Of a stretch of 64,000 nt of DNA, positions 12,702-20,492 are shown in pieces. The notes under the pieces are model-generated. The model saw only the letters and a list, made by a program, of their open reading frames with translations, had not been told where the DNA came from and did not search any database. Source of the DNA: Marinobacterium mangrovicola (lineage in GTDB: Bacteria; Pseudomonadota; Gammaproteobacteria; Pseudomonadales; Balneatricaceae); the NCBI RefSeq assembly GCF_004339595.1, contig NZ_SMFU01000012.1:186001-250000 (forward strand). The letters are read 5' to 3'. The position numbers were made by a program, and so were the translations under genes. The number at the start of each line of letters is the position of its first letter. The stretch's first letter is position 1.

Positions 12702-13313
12702 TCAGTAGCCAACGGTAAAGCGAGACTTCAGGTGAGCCGGTTTTTCCAGCTCATCCACCAGAGCGATGGCGAAGTCCTCGAAGGAGATGCTGGAGCCGTT
12801 CTCGTTGACCAGCAACTCGTCTTTACCGAGGCGGAAGCTGCCGGTGCGTTCACCGGGCACGAACATCGCTGACGGCGACAGGAAGGTCCACTCCAGATCG
12901 TCCACCTGCTTCAGCTGATCGAAGAAGACGGCGCCGGCGCTGGCTTCGGGTTTGTATTCTTCCGGGAAATCCGGCTGATCGATAACGCGTTCACCGTTGG
13001 GTACCAGCAGGGAACCTGCACCGCCGACCACCAGGTAACGCTTTACGCCGGATCCGCGCACCGCTGCAAACAGGGTGTCAAAGTCGGCATCGAGAAAACG
13101 TACGGCGCTGATCACCGCATCCTGGCCGCGCAGAATCTCTGCCAGGGCGGCGCTGTCATTGAGGTCAGCGGCCACGCTGCTGACGCCTGCAAGCGCCGGG
13201 ATTTTGTCGATATGGCGGGCAATGGCAGTGACCTTATGGTGACGGTCGCTGAGTTCTTTGAGCAGGCGGCTGCCGACATTGCCGGAGGCGCCGATAAGAG
13301 CAACATTAGACAT
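12702..13313 (-). CDS. NAD(P)-binding Rossmann protein, NmrA/SDR-like (YwnB/YtfG type)
   Basis: The start is the ATG at 13313, preceded by TGTGGAG; a TTG at 13328 is possible but less likely. The 203-residue protein opens with MSNVALIGASGNVGSRLL, a GxxGxxG dinucleotide-binding loop. It continues with VTAIARHIDKI and later ISAVRF, the atypical short-chain-dehydrogenase pattern with no clear YxxxK catalytic pair. Members act as NAD(P)H-dependent reductases or redox sensors. It is divergent from an HxlR-type regulator, a pairing common for stress-responsive reductases, and a palindrome lies in the shared promoter. Substrate unknown. Confidence 0.85.
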   Translation of the reverse strand: MSNVALIGASGNVGSRLLKELSDRHHKVTAIARHIDKIPALAGVSSVAADLNDSAALAEILRGQDAVISAVRFLDADFDTLFAAVRGSGVKRYLVVGGAGSLLVPNGERVIDQPDFPEEYKPEASAGAVFFDQLKQVDDLEWTFLSPSAMFVPGERTGSFRLGKDELLVNENGSSISFEDFAIALVDELEKPAHLKSRFTVGY

Positions 13314-13347
13314 GGTATTTCTCCACAAAGGGCTAGGTTTTTTGATA

Positions 13348-13362
13348 GTCTATTTTGTAGAC
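13348..13362. promoter_or_regulatory. Candidate HxlR operator
   Basis: GTCTA-TTTTG-TAGAC, a perfect inverted repeat with 5-base arms and a 5-base spacer, lies in the divergent promoter region 35 bases upstream of the reductase start. HxlR proteins bind short palindromes of this spacing. Assignment to the neighbouring regulator is inferred. Confidence 0.5.
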
Positions 13363-13518
13363 CTATGGCTAACCTTAGGCCTGTAGAGATCAGCAAACAA
13401 GAAGTCACCCGAGCCTGACCAGGTCACTGCGCGCTGACCTGCTGTGTCGCTGGGATAAACCGCAATCGCGCGCAGGCCAGAGTAAGCCGTCAATAAACCT
13501 TTCTGAGGAGGTAGACGC

Positions 13519-13905
13519 ATGCCCCTTTCCAAAAGTCTGAACTTTGAGCAGCCCTGCCCGATACGCGATGTACTCGACCGTATCGGCGATCAATGGAGCC
13601 TGCTGGTGCTGCACTCGCTGCAGGGAGAGCCGCGCCGCTTTAACGAGTTGCTGCGCGAGATCGGCGATATCTCCAAGCAGATGCTGTCGAAAACGCTGAA
13701 ACGGCTGGAGCAGGATGGTTTTGTCACCCGCACACTCTATGCCGAGGTGCCGCCCAGGGTGGAATACGCACTGACCGAGCTGGGCAGTTCTTTTCTGGTG
13801 CCTATGCAGCAGTTGGTGGACTGGGCGAAAGCGAACCACGGCGGCATCGTCGAGGCGCGCCAGACCTACACGCCCGCCGACAACAGCTGGCAGCAGCCGC
13901 GCTGA
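13519..13905 (+). CDS. HxlR-family winged-helix regulator
   Basis: A 128-residue protein starting at ATG 13519 after TGAGGAGG. The family signature is clear: CPIRDVLDRIGDQWSLLVLHSL near the N-terminus with the usual cysteine, then RFNELLREIGDISKQMLSKTLKRLEQDGFV for the recognition helix and wing. HxlR proteins are dimeric redox- or aldehyde-responsive regulators. It is divergent from the NAD(P)-binding protein, which it probably controls. Confidence 0.92.
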   Translation: MPLSKSLNFEQPCPIRDVLDRIGDQWSLLVLHSLQGEPRRFNELLREIGDISKQMLSKTLKRLEQDGFVTRTLYAEVPPRVEYALTELGSSFLVPMQQLVDWAKANHGGIVEARQTYTPADNSWQQPR

Positions 13906-13923
13906 GACAGTCGCTGCGAAGTG

Positions 13924-14664
13924 CTAGAGCAGGCGCCAGAGGGTATCGAAGACGATCTGCTGGGCCGCGGCCACCTCCCGTGAGTCGATCACCACGGCGG
14001 TGGGGTAGTTGTCCGAGGCCAGCGAGATGATTGCGCAGCGGGGCGGGTAGATAGCGATATAGGCGGCATCCACCGGCCCCTCGGTGCGGATCCATTTACG
14101 CTCCGACAGTTCGGCACTTTCACCGCCATCGCCGATGGCGATAACGCGCACCCGGATATTGCGGGCGATCCGCTGGGCGGTAAAGGTGGGAAAGGGGCGG
14201 TAGAGGTGCGGCCGGATCGGCTTTGATGAGAAGACCGAGTAGACCGGATTCTCTTGTGCGCTGACACGATTGAGGATATCGCGCAGCACCTGCTCGATAC
14301 CGGCGTCGCCCTCGAAAAACTGTACGTTGGCGGCGCTGAAGTCGGGTTTGAGGTGATGCAGATCGGGAATGATCCGGCTTTTCAGCTGTCCCATCGCCAG
14401 CTCGAGCCGCTTCTGTTTCTCTTCGGCCAGCTGCAGCAGCACCTCCGGTTCGCGGGCGCTGAAGTAACGTCGCCGTCCTTTCGGTAGATAAGTGACAACA
14501 CCCTGCTGCTGCATCGCTTTCAGGCACTCGTAAGTGGTGCCGCGATTGACGCCAGCGCGTTCGGCTATAGTACGTATGGCGCTTGGCCCGAGGGCCAGCA
14601 GTGCACGGTAGATGGCGACGGAGCGCGCGTCGAGGCCGAGCTGGGCGAAGATCTCCTGATCCAT
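13924..14664 (-). CDS. TrmB-family transcriptional regulator
   Basis: A 246-residue protein starting at ATG 14664. Residues 1-75 form the TrmB winged helix (MDQEIFAQLGLDARSVAIYR, then AERAGVNRGTTYECLKAMQQQGVVTYLPKGRRRYF). A coiled-coil linker (about 80-110) follows, then a C-terminal effector-type domain. TrmB proteins usually sense sugars. The gene is divergent from glmU-glmS, and an extended open frame upstream (to 15453) is only the shadow of glmU. A perfect palindrome overlaps its start codon, which suggests autoregulation and possibly control of amino-sugar nucleotide synthesis. The ligand is unknown. Confidence 0.88.
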   Translation of the reverse strand: MDQEIFAQLGLDARSVAIYRALLALGPSAIRTIAERAGVNRGTTYECLKAMQQQGVVTYLPKGRRRYFSAREPEVLLQLAEEKQKRLELAMGQLKSRIIPDLHHLKPDFSAANVQFFEGDAGIEQVLRDILNRVSAQENPVYSVFSSKPIRPHLYRPFPTFTAQRIARNIRVRVIAIGDGGESAELSERKWIRTEGPVDAAYIAIYPPRCAIISLASDNYPTAVVIDSREVAAAQQIVFDTLWRLL

Positions 14665-14688
14665 TTTGTCAATTTTCCTATGACAAAA
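14664..14688. promoter_or_regulatory. Candidate TrmB operator between the regulator and glmU
   Basis: TTTTGTCA (14664-14671), nine bases, then TGACAAAA (14681-14688): a perfect inverted repeat. It touches the regulator's start codon and lies 112 bases upstream of the glmU start. Its left arm also contains TTGTCA, a possible -35 for the glmU direction, so binding could repress both directions. Confidence 0.65.
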
Positions 14689-14799
14689 GCTATTGGAACG
14701 ATTCTGCGCATTCTGTAAATTGCGGTCAAACTGAGAATACTGGGTCGAAGCTTGGATTTTTGAGTGAATGTGGAGATCGACCCACGAAAAGGAAAACCG

Positions 14800-16167
14800 A
14801 TGAAAATTGATGTTGTGATTCTGGCGGCGGGCCAGGGCAGTCGAATGAAATCCTCCCTGCCGAAGGTGATGCACCCGGTCGGCGGTAAGCCGATGGTGCA
14901 GCACGTGATCGATGCCGCCCGCGCTCTGGAAGGCGATGTACACCATCATGTGGTCGTCGGTCATGGCGCCGACCGGGTGCGTGAAGCCCTGGCGGGCCAG
15001 CCACTTCACTTTGCCCTGCAGGCCGAGCAGCTCGGTACCGGCCATGCGGTGGCCCAGGCGATGCCTGAGATCGATGAAGAGAGCCAGGTATTGGTGCTGT
15101 ACGGCGATGTGCCGCTGATCGCCGCCGAAACCCTGGATGCGCTGGCGCACATCTCCGCCCGTGGGCATCTCGGGCTGCTCACCGTCACCCTGGGCGATCC
15201 CACCGGCTACGGCCGTATCCTGCGTAATGATGTGGGTGAGGTCACCTCCATTGTCGAGCACAAGGACGCCAGCGAAGCACAGCGCGCGGTGCGCGAGGTG
15301 AACACCGGTATCCTGTCGCTGCCAGCGCGTTACCTGCACGAATGGCTGCCGCTGCTCTCCTCCGATAACGCCCAGGGCGAGTACTACCTCACCGACGTGA
15401 TCGCCATGGCGGCGGAAAGCGGCGTGCGCATCGAGGCGATCCAGCCGCAGCATGAGCAGGAGGTGCAGGGCGTCAACAACCGCTCCCAGCTGGCTGCTCT
15501 GGAGCGCTGGTACCAGCGCAACCAGGCTGAAAACCTGATGGCTGACGGCGCGACCCTGGCCGATCCCGCCCGTGTCGATATCCGCGGCTCAGTGACAGTG
15601 GGGCCGGACTGCTTTATCGATATTAATACCCTGTTCCAGGGCAAGGTCGAGCTGGCCGAGAACGTTCATATCGGCCCCAACTGCGTGATCATCGACAGCC
15701 GTATCGGCCCGGGCACCCGGATCGAGGCGAACTCCATTGTCGAGGGCGCCATTGTCAGTGCCGAGGCGAGCGTAGGGCCCTTTGCCCGTCTGCGTCCCGG
15801 CACAGAGCTGGCCGAGCGTACCAAGGTCGGCAACTTCGTCGAAACCAAGAAAGCGGTGATCGGCGAGGGCAGCAAGATCAACCACCTCAGCTATGTCGGC
15901 GATGCCAGGGTCGGCAGGGACGTGAATGTGGGTGCGGGCACCATTACCTGCAACTACGATGGCGTCAATAAATCCCTGACAGAGATCGGCGATGGGGCCT
16001 TTATCGGCTCCAACACCGCGCTGGTGGCGCCGGTCAGCGTCGGCAAAGGCGCCACCGTGGGCGCTGGTTCAACGGTCACCCGGCCGGTGGATGACGAGGA
16101 GCTGGCCGTGGCCCGTGGCAAACAGAAGAATATTCAGGGCTGGAAACGGCCGCAGAAGCGCAGCTAA
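14800..16167 (+). CDS. glmU: Bifunctional GlmU: glucosamine-1-P acetyltransferase / GlcNAc-1-P uridylyltransferase
   Basis: GlmU makes UDP-GlcNAc for peptidoglycan and lipopolysaccharide. The start is ATG 14800 behind AAGGAAAA; an upstream GTG at 14764 in the same frame has no good binding site. The 455 residues begin with the uridylyltransferase loop LAAGQGSRMKSSLPKVMHPV. They show the metal-site YGDVPL at about 100 and continue into the left-handed beta-helix acetyltransferase with LRPGTEL, NFVETKK and NYDGVNK. Length matches the E. coli enzyme (456). It lies 12 bases upstream of glmS. Confidence 0.97.
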   Translation: MKIDVVILAAGQGSRMKSSLPKVMHPVGGKPMVQHVIDAARALEGDVHHHVVVGHGADRVREALAGQPLHFALQAEQLGTGHAVAQAMPEIDEESQVLVLYGDVPLIAAETLDALAHISARGHLGLLTVTLGDPTGYGRILRNDVGEVTSIVEHKDASEAQRAVREVNTGILSLPARYLHEWLPLLSSDNAQGEYYLTDVIAMAAESGVRIEAIQPQHEQEVQGVNNRSQLAALERWYQRNQAENLMADGATLADPARVDIRGSVTVGPDCFIDINTLFQGKVELAENVHIGPNCVIIDSRIGPGTRIEANSIVEGAIVSAEASVGPFARLRPGTELAERTKVGNFVETKKAVIGEGSKINHLSYVGDARVGRDVNVGAGTITCNYDGVNKSLTEIGDGAFIGSNTALVAPVSVGKGATVGAGSTVTRPVDDEELAVARGKQKNIQGWKRPQKRS

Positions 16168-16179
16168 GGAGCAGATCAG

Positions 16180-18006
16180 ATGTGTGGAATCGTAGGCGCC
16201 GTTGCTGCGCGCCAGGTATCGGGAATCCTGCTGGAAGGACTGCGCCGCCTTGAGTATCGCGGTTATGACTCCGCCGGTATGGCGCTCTGGGATCAGGGCC
16301 ATATCGAGCGGGTACGCCGTATCGGCAAGGTACAGGCGCTGGCCGAGGGGCTGGAACAGCATCCGCTCAAAGGCACCCTGGGCATCGCCCACACCCGCTG
16401 GGCCACCCACGGTGCCCCCGCTGAGCGTAACGCCCATCCGCATATGTCCGGCGAGCGTCTGGCGGTGGTGCATAACGGCATTATCGAGAACTTCGAGCTC
16501 CTCAAGGAGGAGCTGATCGACTCGGGTTACCAGTTCAGCTCCGAAACCGATACCGAAGTCGTTGCGCACCTGATCGACCGCGAGGTGCGCTCCGGCGAGA
16601 CGCTGCTGGATGCCATGCGCAACGCCATGGCGCGGCTTGAGGGTGCCTTCGCCCTGGGCGTTATCCATATGGATTATCCGGATCAGCTGCTCACCGCCCG
16701 CAAGGGCAGCCCGTTGGTGATCGGCGTGGGTATCGGCGAGAACTTTATTGCCTCGGATCAGCTGGCGCTGCTGCCGGTGACCGACCGTTTCATGTTCCTG
16801 GAAGATGGCGATATCGCCTGCCTGACACCGGAAAAGATCAGCGTCTGGGATAGCGCCAACCATCCGGTGGAGCGCCCCGTCAGCCGTTTCGAGCACGGTG
16901 CCGGCAGCGCCGAGAAGGGCGAGTTCAAGCACTTCATGCTCAAGGAAATCTACGAGCAGCCCGCCGTGATGAAGGCGGTGCTCGAAGGCCGTATCAACAA
17001 GGGACACCTGCTGGAGCAGGCGTTCGGCAGCGAGGCCGGCGCGCTGTTTGACCAGGTGAAACAGGTGCAGATCATCGCCTGCGGCACCAGTTACCACGCC
17101 GGTATGATCGCCAGCTACTGGATCGAGCAGCTGGTGGGCATTCCCTGTCGCGTCGAGGTGGCCAGCGAATTCCGCTACCGCCCGGTGGTGATGCCTCAGG
17201 GGACGCTGCTGCTGACCCTGTCCCAGTCCGGCGAAACCGCCGATACCCTGGCGGCCCTGCGTGAAGTGAAGGACCGGGTGATCGGCACCCTGGCGATCTG
17301 CAACGTGCCGGGCAGCTCCCTGGTGCGCGAGTCCGACCTGTCGCTGATGACCAATGCAGGCCCCGAGATCGGCGTGGCGTCCACCAAGGCGTTTACTTCC
17401 CAGTTGGTGGCGCTGATGCTGACCACCCTGGCGCTGGGGCGTCGTAACGGCCTCAGCGCCGAGCGTGAGCAGCAGATCCTGGTCGAGCTGCAGCAGCTGC
17501 CCGAGCTGCTGGAAAAGCTGCTGGCGCTGGACTCTGAGATCGAAGCGATGTCTGCGGCCTTTGCCGAGAAACACAACGCCCTGTTCCTGGGCCGTGGCAC
17601 CCTATATCCGGTAGCGATGGAGGGCGCGCTGAAGCTCAAGGAGATCTCCTACATCCACGCCGAGGCCTACCCGGCCGGCGAGCTCAAGCATGGGCCGCTG
17701 GCGCTGGTGGACAAGGATATGCCGGTGGTCACCGTGGCGCCGAACAACGCCATGCTGGACAAGCTCAAGGCGAACCTGCAGGAGGTGCGCGCCCGCGGTG
17801 GCGAGCTGTTCGTCTTTGCCGGACAGGATCAGAGCCTCAAGCAGCAGGATGGCATCTCGGTGATCCGCCTGCCGGCAATCCCGACGCTGCTGGAGCCGAT
17901 CGCCTATACGCTGCCGCTGCAGTTGCTCTCCTACCACGTGGCGGTGCTCAAGGGCACCGATGTGGATCAGCCGCGTAACCTGGCCAAGTCCGTTACCGTG
18001 GAGTGA
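16180..18006 (+). CDS. glmS: Glucosamine-fructose-6-phosphate aminotransferase (isomerizing)
   Basis: GlmS forms glucosamine-6-phosphate from fructose-6-phosphate and glutamine. The 608-residue product starts MCGIVGAVAAR, placing the catalytic cysteine at position 2. The glutaminase domain (1-240) contains GIAHTRWATHG. Two SIS isomerase domains follow, with CGTSYHAG, LSQSGETADT and the C-terminal KSVTVE. It is 12 bases downstream of glmU, so UDP-GlcNAc synthesis is co-transcribed. No ATP-synthase-linked glmS riboswitch or terminator was seen; there is no clear intrinsic terminator after the stop. Confidence 0.98.
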   Translation: MCGIVGAVAARQVSGILLEGLRRLEYRGYDSAGMALWDQGHIERVRRIGKVQALAEGLEQHPLKGTLGIAHTRWATHGAPAERNAHPHMSGERLAVVHNGIIENFELLKEELIDSGYQFSSETDTEVVAHLIDREVRSGETLLDAMRNAMARLEGAFALGVIHMDYPDQLLTARKGSPLVIGVGIGENFIASDQLALLPVTDRFMFLEDGDIACLTPEKISVWDSANHPVERPVSRFEHGAGSAEKGEFKHFMLKEIYEQPAVMKAVLEGRINKGHLLEQAFGSEAGALFDQVKQVQIIACGTSYHAGMIASYWIEQLVGIPCRVEVASEFRYRPVVMPQGTLLLTLSQSGETADTLAALREVKDRVIGTLAICNVPGSSLVRESDLSLMTNAGPEIGVASTKAFTSQLVALMLTTLALGRRNGLSAEREQQILVELQQLPELLEKLLALDSEIEAMSAAFAEKHNALFLGRGTLYPVAMEGALKLKEISYIHAEAYPAGELKHGPLALVDKDMPVVTVAPNNAMLDKLKANLQEVRARGGELFVFAGQDQSLKQQDGISVIRLPAIPTLLEPIAYTLPLQLLSYHVAVLKGTDVDQPRNLAKSVTVE

Positions 18007-18054
18007 TCCAGCGCGCAGCTCTCCTGGACAGCACTGCCTTGAAATGCAGGTTGT

Positions 18055-19020
18055 TCAGGAGGGCTGTGTGGCTTCCTGTGTAGTTTCCTGTGTAGCTTCC
18101 TGTGTAGTTTCTGGCCGGATTCTCAGGCTGGCCTCCAGGTGAGTAATTAACGCCTGCACTTTCACCGAATGTTCTCGGTTTTTCTGCCAGACGATATGCA
18201 GCGGCAATCCCTCGATGGCCAGCTGCGGCATAATCGGTACCAGGCTGCCGCTGCTGATCTGCGGCTCCACCAGCCAGGTGGCCAGTTGCGCAACTCCCAT
18301 ACCCGCCTCGACGGCCGCCACCTGCGCCTCGGCCTCGCCGACGATTAAACGCCCTTCCACCTGTTGCCGCGATACCCGCGAATGCTCACCCCTGATCCGC
18401 CAGGGACCGACGCTGCCATCGCCCCGGGCGTAAAGCACGGCATCGAGCTCAAGCAGCTGCTCGAGAGTCTCGGGCGTGCCATTGCGCGCAAGAAAGCCGG
18501 GCGATGCGCAGAAGATCAGCTCCTCATGGCCGAGATAGCTGTGTCCGACGGAGCTGGGCCAGGAATCGCTGCCGCCGATTCTTACCGCCAGGTCCAGACC
18601 ATCCTCGGCCAGATCGACAAAGCGATCGGTAAAGGAGATCTGCGGCCTGACCTGGGGGAGCTGTTCGGCGAACTCCAGCAGTGCCGGCAGTGCCTGCAGC
18701 CGTCCGAAGGTGGAGGGGAGGCCGATGCTGAGGCGTCCCGAGGGGATCGGCTCTGCGGCTGCCAGACGGTGCTCTATCTCTTCGACCTCATCCAGCACTC
18801 GCCGGCAGACCTGGTAAAAGGCATGGCCGGCATCGGTCAGCTCCAGGCGACGTGTGGTTCTGTCGAACAGCTGCTTTTGCAGCCGCTCCTCGAGTCTTGC
18901 CACCGCTTTGCCCACCGCGGAGTTGGTTAGGCTCAGCCTTTCAGCCGCAGCGGTGAAGCTGCCGGCATCCGCCACGGTGACAAAGGTATCCAGGCCTTTC
19001 AGGCGTTCAGAAGATCTCAT
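18055..19020 (-). CDS. LysR-family regulator with a repeat-encoded C-terminal tail
   Basis: A 321-residue protein. Residues 1-65 form the LysR helix-turn-helix (LKGLDTFVTVADAGSFTAAAERLSLTNSAVGKAVARLEERL, read in two parts). Residues 90-300 form the periplasmic-binding-protein-like effector domain (PSGRLSIGLPSTFG). The last 16 residues, TQEATQETTQEATQPS, are encoded by four 12-bp tandem repeats and fall beyond the normal family end. It is divergent from an MFS exporter at 19261, its likely target. A perfect 15-bp palindrome lies just upstream. Confidence 0.93.
   Translation of the reverse strand: MRSSERLKGLDTFVTVADAGSFTAAAERLSLTNSAVGKAVARLEERLQKQLFDRTTRRLELTDAGHAFYQVCRRVLDEVEEIEHRLAAAEPIPSGRLSIGLPSTFGRLQALPALLEFAEQLPQVRPQISFTDRFVDLAEDGLDLAVRIGGSDSWPSSVGHSYLGHEELIFCASPGFLARNGTPETLEQLLELDAVLYARGDGSVGPWRIRGEHSRVSRQQVEGRLIVGEAEAQVAAVEAGMGVAQLATWLVEPQISSGSLVPIMPQLAIEGLPLHIVWQKNREHSVKVQALITHLEASLRIRPETTQEATQETTQEATQPS
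18065..18112. repeat. Four 12-bp tandem repeats at the LysR gene 3' end
   Basis: Four copies of TGTGTRGYTTCC (18065-18076, 18077-18088, 18089-18100, 18101-18112) differ only at one or two positions. In the LysR frame each encodes four residues, E-A/T-T-Q, so copy changes keep the frame. Confidence 0.95.
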
Positions 19021-19032
19021 GATCGGTATGGG

Positions 19033-19047
19033 TGGAATTAAATTCCA
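19033..19047. promoter_or_regulatory. 15-bp palindrome upstream of the LysR gene
   Basis: TGGAATTAAATTCCA is a perfect palindrome centred 20 bases upstream of the LysR start codon in the divergent LysR/MFS region (19021-19260). It is a plausible autoregulatory site. LysR boxes often follow T-N11-A, which fits here, but assignment is inferred. The remaining 210 bases are AT-rich without another clear motif. Confidence 0.5.
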
Positions 19048-19260
19048 GAATAGTCAGGAAATAACATCGAAGAGTAGACGGTATATCCAATATAGAATAG
19101 GCGCAAATTTTTTAGTCATCACGCAGCTAAGCCTTCAAAACACTCAGCTTTAAATCATTCAGCCCGCAAATCAGCTAGCTATGTCGTTTCAGACGCCAGG
19201 CATTAAGCGTCTCGTTTAAGACCTCTCGTGTAAGGCCGCTCAATTAAGGAGTTTCGTACC

Positions 19261-20460
19261 ATGTCTACAAGTCGTGCGCTGGAGGGCGAAGTCCCGGCGC
19301 AGGGTGATGCGTCCCACGGCAATGCGTTATCTATCGTTATTCTTGCGGTGGCGGCGTTCGTTATTGTCACCACGGAGTTTTTGATTGTCGGTCTGCTGCC
19401 GGCGCTGTCCCGGGATCTGGGTATCTCCGTGGCCACTGCCGGGCAGCTGGTGACGCTGTTTGCCGTTGTGGTGATGCTCTGCGGCCCCTTTTTGACCGCC
19501 GCTCTGGCGCACGTGAACCGCAAGAAGCTGTTTATCGCCATCCTGTTGCTGTTTACCGGCGCCAATGCGCTGGCGGCAGTCGCGCCCAATATCTGGGTGC
19601 TCTCTCTGGCGCGTCTGATCCCGGCGATGGCACTGCCGCTGTTCTGGGGGACGGCCAGCGAGACTGCGGCGCAGATCGCCGGCCCCGAGCGGGCGGGCAG
19701 GGCGGTATCCCAGGTGTATCTCGGTATCTCCGCGGCCATGCTGCTGGGTATTCCTCTGGGCACCCTGGCCGCCGATGCCATCGGTTGGCGCGGTGCCTTT
19801 GCACTGCTTGCGGTGCTGTCGCTGCTGATTGCGCTGCTGATCTACCTGAGCATGCCGGCGGTGAAGGCCAACGAGCGCGTGGCGGCCTCGCATCAGGCGC
19901 GTATTCTTAAAGATCCCTATTTCCTCGGTAACGTGGCGCTGTCGGTGCTGGTGTTTACCGCGATGTTTGCCGGTTACACCTATCTGGCCGAGGTGCTCGA
20001 ATCCTCCGCCGGCATCGCTTCTGGCCAGGTGGGCTGGTGGCTGATGGGGTTTGGCGCTGTGGGTCTGTTTGGTAACTGGCTGGGTGGTCTCTGGGTGGAC
20101 CAGAAGCCACTGCTGAGTACCGCGCTATTCTGCCTGCTGCTGGCGCTGGGAATGGCCGGGAGCATGGCGCTGGTGGAAGCTCCCTTGTGGTTCGCCCTGG
20201 CGCTGGGTGTCTGGGGGATCGCCAACACGGCGCTTTATCCGCTCTGTCAGGTTCGGGTGATGAAAGCGGCTTCGGGGGCCCAGGCCCTGGCGGGCACTAT
20301 CAATGTTTCCGCGGCGAATGCCGGGATAGCGCTCGGCGCGATGATCGGTGGCGTCGCCATCTCTGTCTGGGGTGTGGCCAATATCGGTTACCTGTCCGCA
20401 GCGCTTGCTCTCGCCAGTGCCGTCGTCGCTCTGCTGGTATCCCGGCTTAAGCCGGTCTGA
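19261..20460 (+). CDS. MFS exporter, DHA1 (AraJ/SotB-like)
   Basis: A 399-residue protein with 12 predicted membrane helices after a hydrophilic N-terminus of about 20 residues. The segment FVIVTTEFLIVGLLPALSRDLGIS is the typical DHA1 first helix. The loop-2 basic motif is weak (HVNRKKLF), and LGIPLGTLAADAIGWRGAF matches motif C and the following helix. It has a strong ribosome-binding site, AAGGAGTTTCGTACC. It is divergent from a LysR gene that probably regulates it. Family members export sugars or drugs; the substrate here is unknown. Confidence 0.9.
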   Translation: MSTSRALEGEVPAQGDASHGNALSIVILAVAAFVIVTTEFLIVGLLPALSRDLGISVATAGQLVTLFAVVVMLCGPFLTAALAHVNRKKLFIAILLLFTGANALAAVAPNIWVLSLARLIPAMALPLFWGTASETAAQIAGPERAGRAVSQVYLGISAAMLLGIPLGTLAADAIGWRGAFALLAVLSLLIALLIYLSMPAVKANERVAASHQARILKDPYFLGNVALSVLVFTAMFAGYTYLAEVLESSAGIASGQVGWWLMGFGAVGLFGNWLGGLWVDQKPLLSTALFCLLLALGMAGSMALVEAPLWFALALGVWGIANTALYPLCQVRVMKAASGAQALAGTINVSAANAGIALGAMIGGVAISVWGVANIGYLSAALALASAVVALLVSRLKPV

Positions 20461-20464
20461 TCTT

Positions 20465-20492
20465 GATGCCGCGGGTTCTGGCCCGCGGCATC
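20465..20492. terminator. Hairpin between convergent MFS and kinase genes
   Basis: GATGCCGCGGG (20465-20475) and CCCGCGGCATC (20482-20492) form a perfect 11-bp stem with a 6-base loop. It overlaps the kinase stop codon. No T tract follows on either strand, so it may be a weak bidirectional terminator or an mRNA 3' end stabiliser. Confidence 0.55.

Noticed and set aside
13924-15453. Extension of the TrmB-family gene to 509 residues
   Set aside because: The extra N-terminal part is antisense to glmU. The winged-helix domain begins at ATG 14664.
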